A stretch of 25,360 nt of DNA, from contig SCUR01000046.1 of NCBI GenBank assembly GCA_004297235.1, positions 1-25,360 of the forward strand. The letters are read 5' to 3'. Numbering within the stretch: position 1 is the first letter of the stretch; every line of letters starts with the position of its first letter. Shown here one piece after another: positions 15,561-22,778 of the stretch. Source of the DNA: Candidatus Manganitrophaceae bacterium. GTDB lineage: Bacteria > Nitrospirota > Nitrospiria > SBBL01 > Manganitrophaceae. Under the pieces are notes generated by a model, which saw only the letters and a program-made list of their open reading frames with translations, was not told where the DNA came from and did not search any database. The position numbers were made by a program, and so were the translations under genes.

Positions 15561-16484
15561 GCCGAGCCCGCCGCTGAGGATGAACGAGACCGGCACCCCG
15601 TGGACGATCGAAGAGGCAAAGAGGGCGAAGGTGTCGGAGTTGCGGAGCGCCTCCGCGGTGTCGATGAAGCGGAACCGGGAGGTCCACTCGTAGATGTCGG
15701 GGAGATCGCGCGCGCGAAGCGACATCCCGACCCGGTGGGCGCACTCGTGGATCATCGTTTCGGCCCGGGTCCGATCGCCCTTCCCGAAGTATTGGTTCGT
15801 CAGGCAGACCGGTACCTGCGCGTCGGTGCAGATCGGGACATCGACCCCGCGGACATACGCGAGCGCGTCATAGGGCGGATCGCAGGCGTAGCGGCTGTTC
15901 GCCTTCGTGTCGGTGAGCGCCTCTCGGATGCAGCCGAGGCGGGTCCGGATGGCATCGACCGTCGCCGTGCCGTGATCGCGGAAAAACCAATCGACCGTCC
16001 GCTGCGTCCGGTCGGTCAGCGGGGAAGCCGAGACGGCGGTGATCGCCCGATCGACATAGCCGATCCCCCGGTCGAGGTCGGGGGGGACCGTCGCCGCATG
16101 ATCTGGAGGACAGCGGCGGATGTCGCAGGCGGGAATCGCCGGCGCCGCCGCGGCCCCGCCGCCCGCCTGCCGTTGGATCACGCCGCCGGGAGCGGCGGAA
16201 AGGTCGGCGCCCGCGGCCGCCCTCATCACCTGATCTGCGATTTGATCGGCCTCCCGCTCGGCGAGATCGTCCGGCCGAGAAAATAAGGCGGCCACCGGCC
16301 GGGCGCTGACGGGCCGCTTGGTTTGAATTGTGTGTGGGGTGCGTTGCTGAACGATCGCCTGGTTGCCGAGGGTTTGTTGGAGCCGAAGGAGGGGATGGAA
16401 GGGGAGGGCGCTTCCGAGGGATCGATTCGCGTTTCTCGATCCGGCATTCCGCTCCTTTTGTTGGATCGCGGCAGTCTTCTCCAT
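15480..16484 (-). CDS. M35-like zinc metallopeptidase with eCIS-cargo N-terminal tag (frame ends early)
   Basis: The 334 residues start with the tag LRLQQTLGNQAIVQQ (33-47) and DDLAEREADQIADQVMR (72-88), shared with the DUF4157 protein, but the DUF4157 domain itself is missing. Residues about 130-296 form an aspzincin (M35-type) domain: TMIHECAHRVG (HECAH 246-250), Asp263 as possible third ligand in DIYEW, and NSDTFALFAS (282-291). The last 25 residues after LSGGLGGG look unnatural, and the true continuation lies in the -1 frame (15118-15560). The start at ATG 16484 gives a tag position matching its paralogue. An upstream ATG at 16583, with its own AGGAAG site, is an alternative. Confidence 0.82.
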   Translation of the reverse strand: MEKTAAIQQKERNAGSRNANRSLGSALPFHPLLRLQQTLGNQAIVQQRTPHTIQTKRPVSARPVAALFSRPDDLAEREADQIADQVMRAAAGADLSAAPGGVIQRQAGGGAAAAPAIPACDIRRCPPDHAATVPPDLDRGIGYVDRAITAVSASPLTDRTQRTVDWFFRDHGTATVDAIRTRLGCIREALTDTKANSRYACDPPYDALAYVRGVDVPICTDAQVPVCLTNQYFGKGDRTRAETMIHECAHRVGMSLRARDLPDIYEWTSRFRFIDTAEALRNSDTFALFASSIVHGVPVSFILSGGLGGGPPGPAESGPGRRPFISTPSFNIRS

Positions 16485-16801
16485 GACGGAATAATCTCCG
16501 ATCTCCGGGCGCACCGCTGCCTCAATGGGATGGTCCTTCAAATTGAAAAAGCAACTTTGATGCCGATAGAGACGGGCGCCCATGTCCCGGTCTTCCTGCG
16601 CAAGGTGGGGAATTTATGTCCCGGCGGGTGGGACAGAGAGGCCCCACTTTTAATTCATTCTTAATGAAAGAAAGGTCCTCTGCAAGAAAGCGCCTCCCGC
16701 GCAATCACGCGATGAATCGAGGCGAGGATTGAATCGCGGCCGATCCGCAGAGGAAGCGGCCCGCCTTTTGCTAAACCTCATCTCTTTCGAGAGGGGGGCC
16801 G
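16485..16801. promoter_or_regulatory. Divergent control region between cargo block and eCIS operon
   Basis: These 317 bases separate the minus cargo block from the plus eCIS operon. No supported gene is present, except for a possible 5' extension of the M35-like gene to 16583. On the minus strand TTGCAG (plus 16680-16685) and AAGAAT (plus 16657-16662) lie 17 bases apart and could be a promoter. A small inverted repeat TTCATT/AATGAA sits at 16654-16668, overlapping the -10 box, so it could be an operator. For the plus operon I see only the ribosome site AGGGGG before 16802. Confidence 0.4.
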
Positions 16802-17107
16802 ATGCTCGATCGCGAGTTGACGCACAAAGAGGAAGAGACCGCTCGACGACTCCTCAGCTACCTCCTAAGACATCCGGAGGCGCGGGATACCCTTGAAGGC
16901 ATGACGCGGTGGTGGCTGTTGGAGGAGGAGATTCATGAGCGGTTGGCGGAGATTTCACACGGGCTCTCATCGCTGGTCAAGCAGGGACTCATCCTGGAGG
17001 AGCGGCGCGGGGCATCGCTCCCCCTCTATCGTTTGAATCCGGACAAGAAGGAGGAGGTGAAGACGCTGATGGAGCGTCTTCTCCATCCCCTGCGAAGGGA
17101 GGTCTAG
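16802..17107 (+). CDS. Small winged-helix-like protein at head of eCIS operon
   Basis: The 101-residue protein has helices followed by a likely winged-helix fold: RWWLLEEEIHERLAEISHGL (helical), then SSLVKQGLILEERRGASLP, a typical recognition helix plus wing, and YRLNPDKKEEVKTLME. Similar small proteins that predict as wHTH are, from memory, common near eCIS loci. It could be an operon regulator or a small structural or assembly protein. ATG 16802 follows GAGAGGGGGGCC. The next gene starts one base after its stop, so the two are co-translated. Confidence 0.75.
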   Translation: MLDRELTHKEEETARRLLSYLLRHPEARDTLEGMTRWWLLEEEIHERLAEISHGLSSLVKQGLILEERRGASLPLYRLNPDKKEEVKTLMERLLHPLRREV

Positions 17108-17108
17108 C

Positions 17109-17336
17109 ATGGCGACTACTATTACCAATCGATCGAGGCAACTGCTGGTGGTTCCCCTTAACAGCGGCGCCACCCTTCATCTGGCCCCCGGCGAGGAAGC
17201 GCCCGGAATCGACCCGGTCGAGGTCAAGAACAACGCCACCCTTCAAAAGATGGCGGAAAGGGGATGGATCGCGTTGGCCGAGACCAGAGAAGGAGCGACG
17301 GCGCATCAAGGCCAGAAGCGGGGAAAAGGGAGGTAA
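17109..17336 (+). CDS. Small beta protein of eCIS operon (75 aa)
   Basis: The short protein has a beta-rich first half (SRQLLVVPLNSGATLHLAPGE), a second motif (EVKNNATLQKMAERGWIAL), and a basic tail ending KRGKGR. The family is unrecognised, but proteins with this LNSGxTLHLAPGE pattern occur in contractile tail loci. It may be a small structural component. Its start is one base after the stop of the 16802 gene, which indicates a single transcript with translational coupling. Confidence 0.7.
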   Translation: MATTITNRSRQLLVVPLNSGATLHLAPGEEAPGIDPVEVKNNATLQKMAERGWIALAETREGATAHQGQKRGKGR

Positions 17337-17390
17337 GCGCGCCGGAAGGCCGGATCATTCAGGGACCCGGCCCGCTTCTCCGGGGGTGAC

Positions 17391-17404
17391 TGAAGCGCGC
17401 TTCA
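17391..17404. promoter_or_regulatory. 14-bp perfect palindrome upstream of the sheath gene
   Basis: TGAAGCGCGCTTCA is a perfect palindrome at 17391-17404, in the 142-base gap between the 75-residue protein and the sheath start at 17479. It could be an operator for a dimeric regulator or part of a hairpin controlling sheath expression. There is no T-run behind it, so a terminator is less likely. Confidence 0.35.
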
Positions 17405-17478
17405 CGCGCACGCAGCGATCACAATCGGTTTGATCGACGAATTCCGCCGAACGGGATTCTACAGAGGGAGGTTAAACA

Positions 17479-19359
17479 ATGGAAAGGCTGCATCCGGGTG
17501 TTTATATTGAGGAGGTCCCGAGCGGGGTCCGTCCGATCGAGGGGGTGAGCACCTCCACGGCGGCGTTTCTCGGCAAGGCGCAAAAAGGTCCGCTCGATCG
17601 GGCTTTCATGGTGACGAGTTTCATCGAGTTCCAAACGACCTACGGCACGTTCTTAAATGACAGCTATCTGGCCCACGCGGCGCTTCAATTCTTCAACAAC
17701 GGCGGCAAGCGGCTCTATGTGGTCCGGGTTGCAAACGGGGCCGTTCCGGCCGATGTGGCGATCGCCGATCGAAAGGCAATCCCCGCGAAGACCCTCACGA
17801 TCTTCGCCAACAGCCCCGGCGCCTGGGGCAATGAGCTCGACGTCGATATCGCCAACGGCACCCAGGATGCGGGGAACGAGTTCAAGATTACCCTCAAGCG
17901 CAACGGAGCCCCCCTCGAAATCCATGACAACCTCAGCATGAATCCTGATGCGACAAACTTCGTCGAGAATGTCGTGACCGCCAACTCCAAGGTGATCAAA
18001 GCGGCGGTCGATCCGGCCAACGACACCACCGACAAGGGAACGAGTCAAAGCGGCGCCTCCCCCGCCACGACCCTGCCGGCGGGAAACCGGAAAATGGTGG
18101 TAAACCTCAACGGCGATGGACCGCAGACGATCACACTGGCCAACCCGCTGACCACCGGCGCCGAGATCGCCACGGCGATTCAAACTGCCGTTCGGGCGCT
18201 CGTCCCCCTGCGGGGGTCGACGCCGACCGCCGCCTTCACCGCCTTCACTGCCGCGTTCGGGGCAGGGATTTACACCCTGACCTCCGGAGCCGGCGGGAAG
18301 CGCTCTTCCGTCCAAGTCACCAACGCACCCTCTGAGAATGCGGCGACCCTGCTGAAGCTGGGAAAGAACAACGGCGGAACCGAACAGACCGGCGCCGCCG
18401 TGCTCCGTCCGGCGGTCGGGACCGACTATCATGTCGGCGACGCCGCCGTCGCCGGCAATGTGATCAGCGCCACCTTCGGAAGCGACGGGGCGACGCCGCA
18501 GGAGATCGATTATCAGAATGCCTTCGCGCTCCTCGATATTCGGCGCGACGTGAACATCATCGCCGTGCCGGGGATCGGCTCCAAGACGATGGTCGACTTC
18601 GGCGGAAACTACTGCCGCAACCGGCAGGATTGTTTCTTCGTCGGAGAGGTGGGGGTCGTGGACGACACCAAAGAGGAGGCGCAGAGTTTCGTAAACGGCC
18701 TCACGGTGAAAAGCTCGTACGCCGCCGTTTACTTCCCCTGGCTCAAAGCGATCGATCCGACCGGGGTGTCGCCGGAACCGATCCTCCTCCCCCCGTCGGG
18801 ATACGTCGCCGGGATGTACGCGCGGATCGACGCCAAGCGCGGCGTCTGGAAAGCGCCGGCGGGAACCGAGGCGAACATCGGCGGGGCGGTCGGGTTGACG
18901 AAAGAGATCACCGATGCCGAGCAGGACACGTTGAACCCCATCGGGGTGAATGTCATCCGGGTCTTTCCCGCGTCAGGCATCGTCATTTGGGGCGCCCGGA
19001 CCGTGGCGACCCAAGCCGATCCGGAATATCGTTATGTTCCGGTCCGGCGGACCGCCATCTTCATCGAGCAGAGCATTTACAACGGCATTCAGTGGGCGGT
19101 CTTCGAGCCGAACGACGACGATCTCTGGGCGAGCCTGCGCCTCAACATCGGCGCCTTCATGATGTCCCTCTTCCGCGCCGGGGCGTTTCAAGGGACCACC
19201 CCGTCCCAAGCCTTCTTCGTGAAGTGCGACAGCCAGACGACGACCCAGGCCGACATCGACGCCGGGGTGGTGAACGTGATGGTCGGGTTCGCGCCGCTGA
19301 AGCCGGCGGAGTTCGTGGTGATCAAGATCAGTCAAAAGGCCGGGGATTCGGCCGCGTAA
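17479..19359 (+). CDS. Contractile tail sheath protein of eCIS
   Basis: The 626-residue sheath subunit opens with HPGVYIEEVPSGVRPIEGVS and TAAFLGKAQKGP. It has LYVVRVANG near residue 85 and the conserved C-terminal domain VRRTAIFIEQSIYNGIQWAVFEPND, LRLNIGAFMMSLFRAGAF and AFFVKCDSQTT. These identify the T4/Pvc/Afp sheath family. It forms the outer contractile tube. Residues about 180-320 carry an inserted Ala/Thr/Gly-rich beta domain (VVNLNGDGPQTITLANP, GIYTLTSGAGGKRSS), making it longer than simple eCIS sheaths. Only one sheath gene is seen, whereas some eCIS have two to three. ATG 17479 follows AGGGAGG. Confidence 0.97.
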   Translation: MERLHPGVYIEEVPSGVRPIEGVSTSTAAFLGKAQKGPLDRAFMVTSFIEFQTTYGTFLNDSYLAHAALQFFNNGGKRLYVVRVANGAVPADVAIADRKAIPAKTLTIFANSPGAWGNELDVDIANGTQDAGNEFKITLKRNGAPLEIHDNLSMNPDATNFVENVVTANSKVIKAAVDPANDTTDKGTSQSGASPATTLPAGNRKMVVNLNGDGPQTITLANPLTTGAEIATAIQTAVRALVPLRGSTPTAAFTAFTAAFGAGIYTLTSGAGGKRSSVQVTNAPSENAATLLKLGKNNGGTEQTGAAVLRPAVGTDYHVGDAAVAGNVISATFGSDGATPQEIDYQNAFALLDIRRDVNIIAVPGIGSKTMVDFGGNYCRNRQDCFFVGEVGVVDDTKEEAQSFVNGLTVKSSYAAVYFPWLKAIDPTGVSPEPILLPPSGYVAGMYARIDAKRGVWKAPAGTEANIGGAVGLTKEITDAEQDTLNPIGVNVIRVFPASGIVIWGARTVATQADPEYRYVPVRRTAIFIEQSIYNGIQWAVFEPNDDDLWASLRLNIGAFMMSLFRAGAFQGTTPSQAFFVKCDSQTTTQADIDAGVVNVMVGFAPLKPAEFVVIKISQKAGDSAA

Positions 19360-19411
19360 AGCGAGTGTGGCCGGACTTTTGTCCGCAAGATTCGGCGCAT
19401 CAGTCTTTTGC

Positions 19412-19491
19412 CGTCATTCCCGAATGTTTTATCGGGAATCCAGTTTTTTAGATTCAATGAATTCTGGATTCCCGCTTCCGCGGGAATGACG
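19412..19491. repeat. Palindromic REP/MITE-like element between sheath and tube genes
   Basis: Two hairpins lie in inverted orientation. The first has ATTCCCGA/TCGGGAAT arms (19416-19423, 19432-19439). The second has ATTCCCGC/GCGGGAAT arms (19468-19475, 19480-19487). The outer arms CGTCATTCCCG/CGGGAATGACG and inner arms GGGAATCCAG/CTGGATTCCC also pair, so the 80 bases can fold into one large structure. This is the widely distributed TCATTCCCG-type intergenic repeat. In this place it could act as a partial terminator or mRNA stabiliser. Confidence 0.8.
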
Positions 19492-19555
19492 AAATCTGAA
19501 TGGAGCATCCTGGTTGATTCCGGCGAAGCCGGGTTAGAGGGAGGACATTTTCAAT

Positions 19556-20056
19556 ATGGCCAAGTTCACGGTCAACACACACCGATTTGATCCCTACCGT
19601 AATTTTAAATTCAAGGTCAAGGTCGACAACCAGTATGTCGCCGGCTTAAGCAAATGCAGCTCGCTCAAGAAAACGACCGAAGTTACCCCTTGGCGGGAGG
19701 GGGGAGACCCCTCCACCAGCCGCCAGCTCCCCGGCAAGACGAAGTACGAGGCGATCACGCTGGAAGCCGGCGTCACGCATGACACCACCTTCGAAGACTG
19801 GGCCAACCTCGTGAACAACTTCCAGGGGGACGCCGCGGGATCGTTGAAGAATTTCCGAAAGGACATCGCCATCGACGTCTTCAACGAGGCGGGCCAGAAG
19901 GTCCTCTCGTACAACGTCTTCCGCTGCTGGGTCTCGGAGTATCAGGCCCTCCCCGATCTCGACGCCAGCGCCAACGCCATCGCCATCCAGCATATCAAGC
20001 TGGAGAACGAGGGATGGGAGCGGGACAAGTCGGTGACCGAGCCGACCGAAAAGTAA
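19556..20056 (+). CDS. Tail tube protein of eCIS (T4 gp19-like)
   Basis: The 166-residue protein has the phage T4 gp19/Pvc1-type tube signature: DPYRNFKFKVKVDNQYVAGL (start of the beta-barrel), SLKKTTEVTPWREGGD, LPGKTKYEAITLEAGVTHD, FEDWANLV, DIAIDVFNEAGQKV and a C-terminal IQHIKLENEGWERD. It forms the inner tube through which cargo passes. The start at 19556 has AGAGGGAGGA about 10 bases upstream. It is separated from the sheath by 196 bases containing the REP-like element, while the genes after it are tightly packed. Confidence 0.97.
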   Translation: MAKFTVNTHRFDPYRNFKFKVKVDNQYVAGLSKCSSLKKTTEVTPWREGGDPSTSRQLPGKTKYEAITLEAGVTHDTTFEDWANLVNNFQGDAAGSLKNFRKDIAIDVFNEAGQKVLSYNVFRCWVSEYQALPDLDASANAIAIQHIKLENEGWERDKSVTEPTEK

Positions 20057-20065
20057 TGAGATCAG

Positions 20066-20998
20066 ATGTTAGAACCGATCGAACGTCCTGAAGAAGGGCT
20101 CTTCCTCCTCCCGGGGGGATATCTCGACCCCGGTGGAACGCTCCATCGGGGGGTCAAGCTGCGTCCCCTGACCGGCCGGGAGGAAGAGTGGATCGCCGAT
20201 CCGACGCGGGAGTGGACCGAGGCGGTCCTGACGACGGCGCTGCTGCGCCGCTGTATCGAGCGGATCGGCCCGGATCGACCGACCGAGGCGATCATCCGAT
20301 CGCTCTCGATCGGCGATCGCGACTACCTGATGCTGCGGCTTCGGCAGATCACCTTCGGCAAGCGGGTGGGGATGACGCTCGTCTGCCCCCGATCCGAATG
20401 TGCCCAGAAGATGGATGTCGATCTCGACCTGGACCAGATCCCGATCGAAGCGAAGCCGGTTTTGCCGCACTACGCGTTGACCCTTTCCGAGGAGGCGGCG
20501 CTCTCCGACGGCGCGGGCCGGCTTCACCGAGCGCTCCTCTTCCGGATTCCGAACGGGGGCGATCAAGAGGCGGCGCGCGAATGGTCGACTCTGGACGCGC
20601 CGGAGCGGGTTGTCCGGCTCCTCGCCCGCTGCCTTCTGAAGATCGGCGATACCGACCCGGTCACCTGCGATCGGGTGGCGACGCTGCCGGAGAAGGGGGT
20701 GGAGGAGATCACCGCGGCGATGGAGCGATTTTCCCCGCAGGTTCGGATCGAGATGGAGGCCCGCTGCCCGGAGTGCAGCCACCCGTTCACCCATGAATTC
20801 GAAATCGGTCCGTTCTTTCTGGGCGAGCTTCTTCGGGGCCGCACGCAACTGGATCGGGAGGTTCACCTCTTGGGATTTTATTATCACTGGTCGTTGCGGG
20901 AGATTCTGGGGATGACCCGGCAAAAGCGACATCGGTATCTTCGGCTTCTCACCGAAGAGCTCGATCGAACGGGCCGTTCGGCGTTGGAGGTCGGATGA
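20066..20998 (+). CDS. T4-type baseplate assembly protein with Cys4 motif
   Basis: This 310-residue protein matches the T4 baseplate hub assembly protein family found in eCIS operons, as seen from KLRPLTGREEEWI, SIGDRDYLMLRLRQITFGKR and the C-terminal YYHWSLREILGMTRQKRHRY. Two Cys pairs (Cys107/Cys112 in CPRSEC and Cys234/Cys237 in CPEC) could bind one zinc. It probably acts in baseplate assembly or as a tail chaperone. It follows the tube gene by 9 bases and overlaps the next gene by ATGA. The ribosome site is weak, so coupling to the tube gene is likely. Confidence 0.85.
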   Translation: MLEPIERPEEGLFLLPGGYLDPGGTLHRGVKLRPLTGREEEWIADPTREWTEAVLTTALLRRCIERIGPDRPTEAIIRSLSIGDRDYLMLRLRQITFGKRVGMTLVCPRSECAQKMDVDLDLDQIPIEAKPVLPHYALTLSEEAALSDGAGRLHRALLFRIPNGGDQEAAREWSTLDAPERVVRLLARCLLKIGDTDPVTCDRVATLPEKGVEEITAAMERFSPQVRIEMEARCPECSHPFTHEFEIGPFFLGELLRGRTQLDREVHLLGFYYHWSLREILGMTRQKRHRYLRLLTEELDRTGRSALEVG

Positions 20999-21951
20999 AT
21001 TCTTTTTTGCACCGGGTCTTGGCGCCGGGGCTGCGCACGGTCGGCCGGTTCGAGCCGCCCCGGAAGGGGGAAGCGGTCAAGATGGAACCGCTCCTCGAAG
21101 AGATCGTGGAGGAACGGTCGGACGCGCCGGCCCTGCATCCCCCTTCCGATCCGGCGCGCGGTGAAGCGCCGCTTCGTGAGGGGAGATCGGACGAAGCGCG
21201 GCCGGCGATCTCAAGCGCCGACCGGGCGGAAGGGCCTTCTTTCAATGAGCCGAGTTTAGAACCGGCGCCGGCGCCGCGACGGCCTGTCGAGCGGGAGGAC
21301 GATCCGCTCTTCGAGGCCGCGTCGGCCGTCCCGCGATCCGATCGGCCGCGCCCGCCCGAGGCCGCTTTCATCGCAGCGGAGAGGTCGAAGCCGGCGGCGG
21401 AGATCCGCTCCTTCGAGACGATTACATTCGATCCGGCCGCTCCCGGCTCCTTGATGCGGCCGTTTCAACGCGCCGGCCAGGCGGCGGGAGAGAATCCGCC
21501 GATCTCACCGGCCGGAAAGTCCGCGCGGGAGATCGTCTGGGAAGTTGTTTCAGCCGGGCCGCCGTCCCAGGGAGATTCCCCCTTTCCACATCAGCGGGAG
21601 GCGCGTCTGGAGGAGTCTTCCCCTTCGGAAGCGCCTTCTCAAAAGGAGCCGGTGAATCCGGGCGTCTCCGATCCGATGCAACCCTTTCTGTCGGGCAACC
21701 TGTCGCCGCAGCGTGAACGGAAGGAGGAAGCGCGCCCCGGTCCGATTCCGAAGCGGCCGGCCGGATCGATCCCGCCGCGCCCCGATGCGGCGCCGAAAGA
21801 AGAGAAAGGGGATCTGATCATCGAGCAGCTGGAAGTCCGGGTGGTGGCCGAGCCGGCGCGGAAGCCGGAGCCTCCGAAGGGGCGGCGGACCGCGCCGAAG
21901 CGCTCCGGCGCCTGGGAGACGGCGGCCCGGTATTATCTCGGAAAGGTGTAG
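20995..21951 (+). CDS. Proline/glutamate-rich disordered protein of eCIS operon
   Basis: The 318 residues are mostly low-complexity, rich in Pro, Glu, Arg, Ala and Ser, with no hydrophobic core between residues about 30 and 275. The ends look ordered: an N-terminal MNSFLHRVLAPGLRTVG helix, an isolated SAREIVWEVV strand near residue 190, and a C-terminal block LIIEQLEVRVVAE then RRTAPKRSGAWETAARYYLG. The layout suggests a flexible linker between two binding ends. It may bridge baseplate and sheath or act as an assembly scaffold. It overlaps the previous gene by ATGA and precedes the DUF4255 gene by 8 bases. The precise role is unknown. Confidence 0.78.
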   Translation: MNSFLHRVLAPGLRTVGRFEPPRKGEAVKMEPLLEEIVEERSDAPALHPPSDPARGEAPLREGRSDEARPAISSADRAEGPSFNEPSLEPAPAPRRPVEREDDPLFEAASAVPRSDRPRPPEAAFIAAERSKPAAEIRSFETITFDPAAPGSLMRPFQRAGQAAGENPPISPAGKSAREIVWEVVSAGPPSQGDSPFPHQREARLEESSPSEAPSQKEPVNPGVSDPMQPFLSGNLSPQRERKEEARPGPIPKRPAGSIPPRPDAAPKEEKGDLIIEQLEVRVVAEPARKPEPPKGRRTAPKRSGAWETAARYYLGKV

Positions 21952-21959
21952 CGCCGACG

Positions 21960-22778
21960 ATGAGCACCACGATCGGAAAGATCACCGAATCGCTGAGAAA
22001 TCTGCTGGTGGGAGAGATGGCCCCGGCCACGAATGTCACACTGATCTCCCCCGGCGATACCAGCGGAAACAACAAGCGGGTCAACCTTTTTCTGTATCGG
22101 ATCATCGAGAACCCGCACCTGAACAACCGCGACTGGCTGCCGAAGAAGGGGACGACGAGTCAGCTCATCTATCCGCCGCTGGCCCTGAACCTTTGCTATC
22201 TGATGACCCCGTTCGCCCCGCTCGATCCGCAGACCGGCCTGGCCGATGCGCACGGGGTGCTGGGGGAGGCGATGCGGGTCTTCTATGAAAATGCGATCCT
22301 CCCGCAGAGCTATCTGGAGAGCGGCTTGCAGGAGGGAGAGGTGAAGGTGACGCTCCTTCCGCTCGACCTGGAGCAGCTCAGCAAAATTTGGACGGCGCTG
22401 AACAAGGATTTTCGCCTCTCGGTGGCCTATGAGGTTTCTTATGTCGAGGTCCCGGCGAAGGAAGAGCGCCCCTTGCCGAAGCGGGTCGCGCAGGTCGAGC
22501 TCGATGTCCGCGCTCCCTTTAAGCCGCCGGTGCTCCAGGCGATGTCGCCGATCTCCGGACCGGTCGGCACGACCCTCCAGTTCACCGGCGCTTTCTTGAG
22601 GGGGTGGAAGGCGACGGTCCGCGTCGGCGATAAGGTCGCGGTGGAGGACAAAATGCTCTTTGAGGATCAATCGTTCACCGCGCCGGTTCCGGCGGGGCTG
22701 ACGCCGGGGGTGTATGAGGTCGAGGTGAACGTGGCGAATCTTTCCCGGCTGCGGGAAGTTTTCGAGGTGGTCCCATGA
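21960..22778 (+). CDS. DUF4255 (Pvc16-like) tail cap protein with TIG-like domain
   Basis: Residues 1-170 match DUF4255: TIGKITESLRNLLV, GNNKRVNLFLYRIIENPHLNN, PLALNLCYLMTPFA, LGEAMRVFYENAIL, and EQLSKIWTALNKDFRLSVAYEVSYVE. This family covers the distal cap (Pvc16/Afp16 type) that ends tube and sheath growth. Residues about 185-272 form an IPT/TIG-like beta domain (SPISGPVGTTLQFTGAFL, then TPGVYEVEVNVANLS). It starts 8 bases after the previous stop and overlaps the ATPase gene by ATGA. Confidence 0.94.
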   Translation: MSTTIGKITESLRNLLVGEMAPATNVTLISPGDTSGNNKRVNLFLYRIIENPHLNNRDWLPKKGTTSQLIYPPLALNLCYLMTPFAPLDPQTGLADAHGVLGEAMRVFYENAILPQSYLESGLQEGEVKVTLLPLDLEQLSKIWTALNKDFRLSVAYEVSYVEVPAKEERPLPKRVAQVELDVRAPFKPPVLQAMSPISGPVGTTLQFTGAFLRGWKATVRVGDKVAVEDKMLFEDQSFTAPVPAGLTPGVYEVEVNVANLSRLREVFEVVP

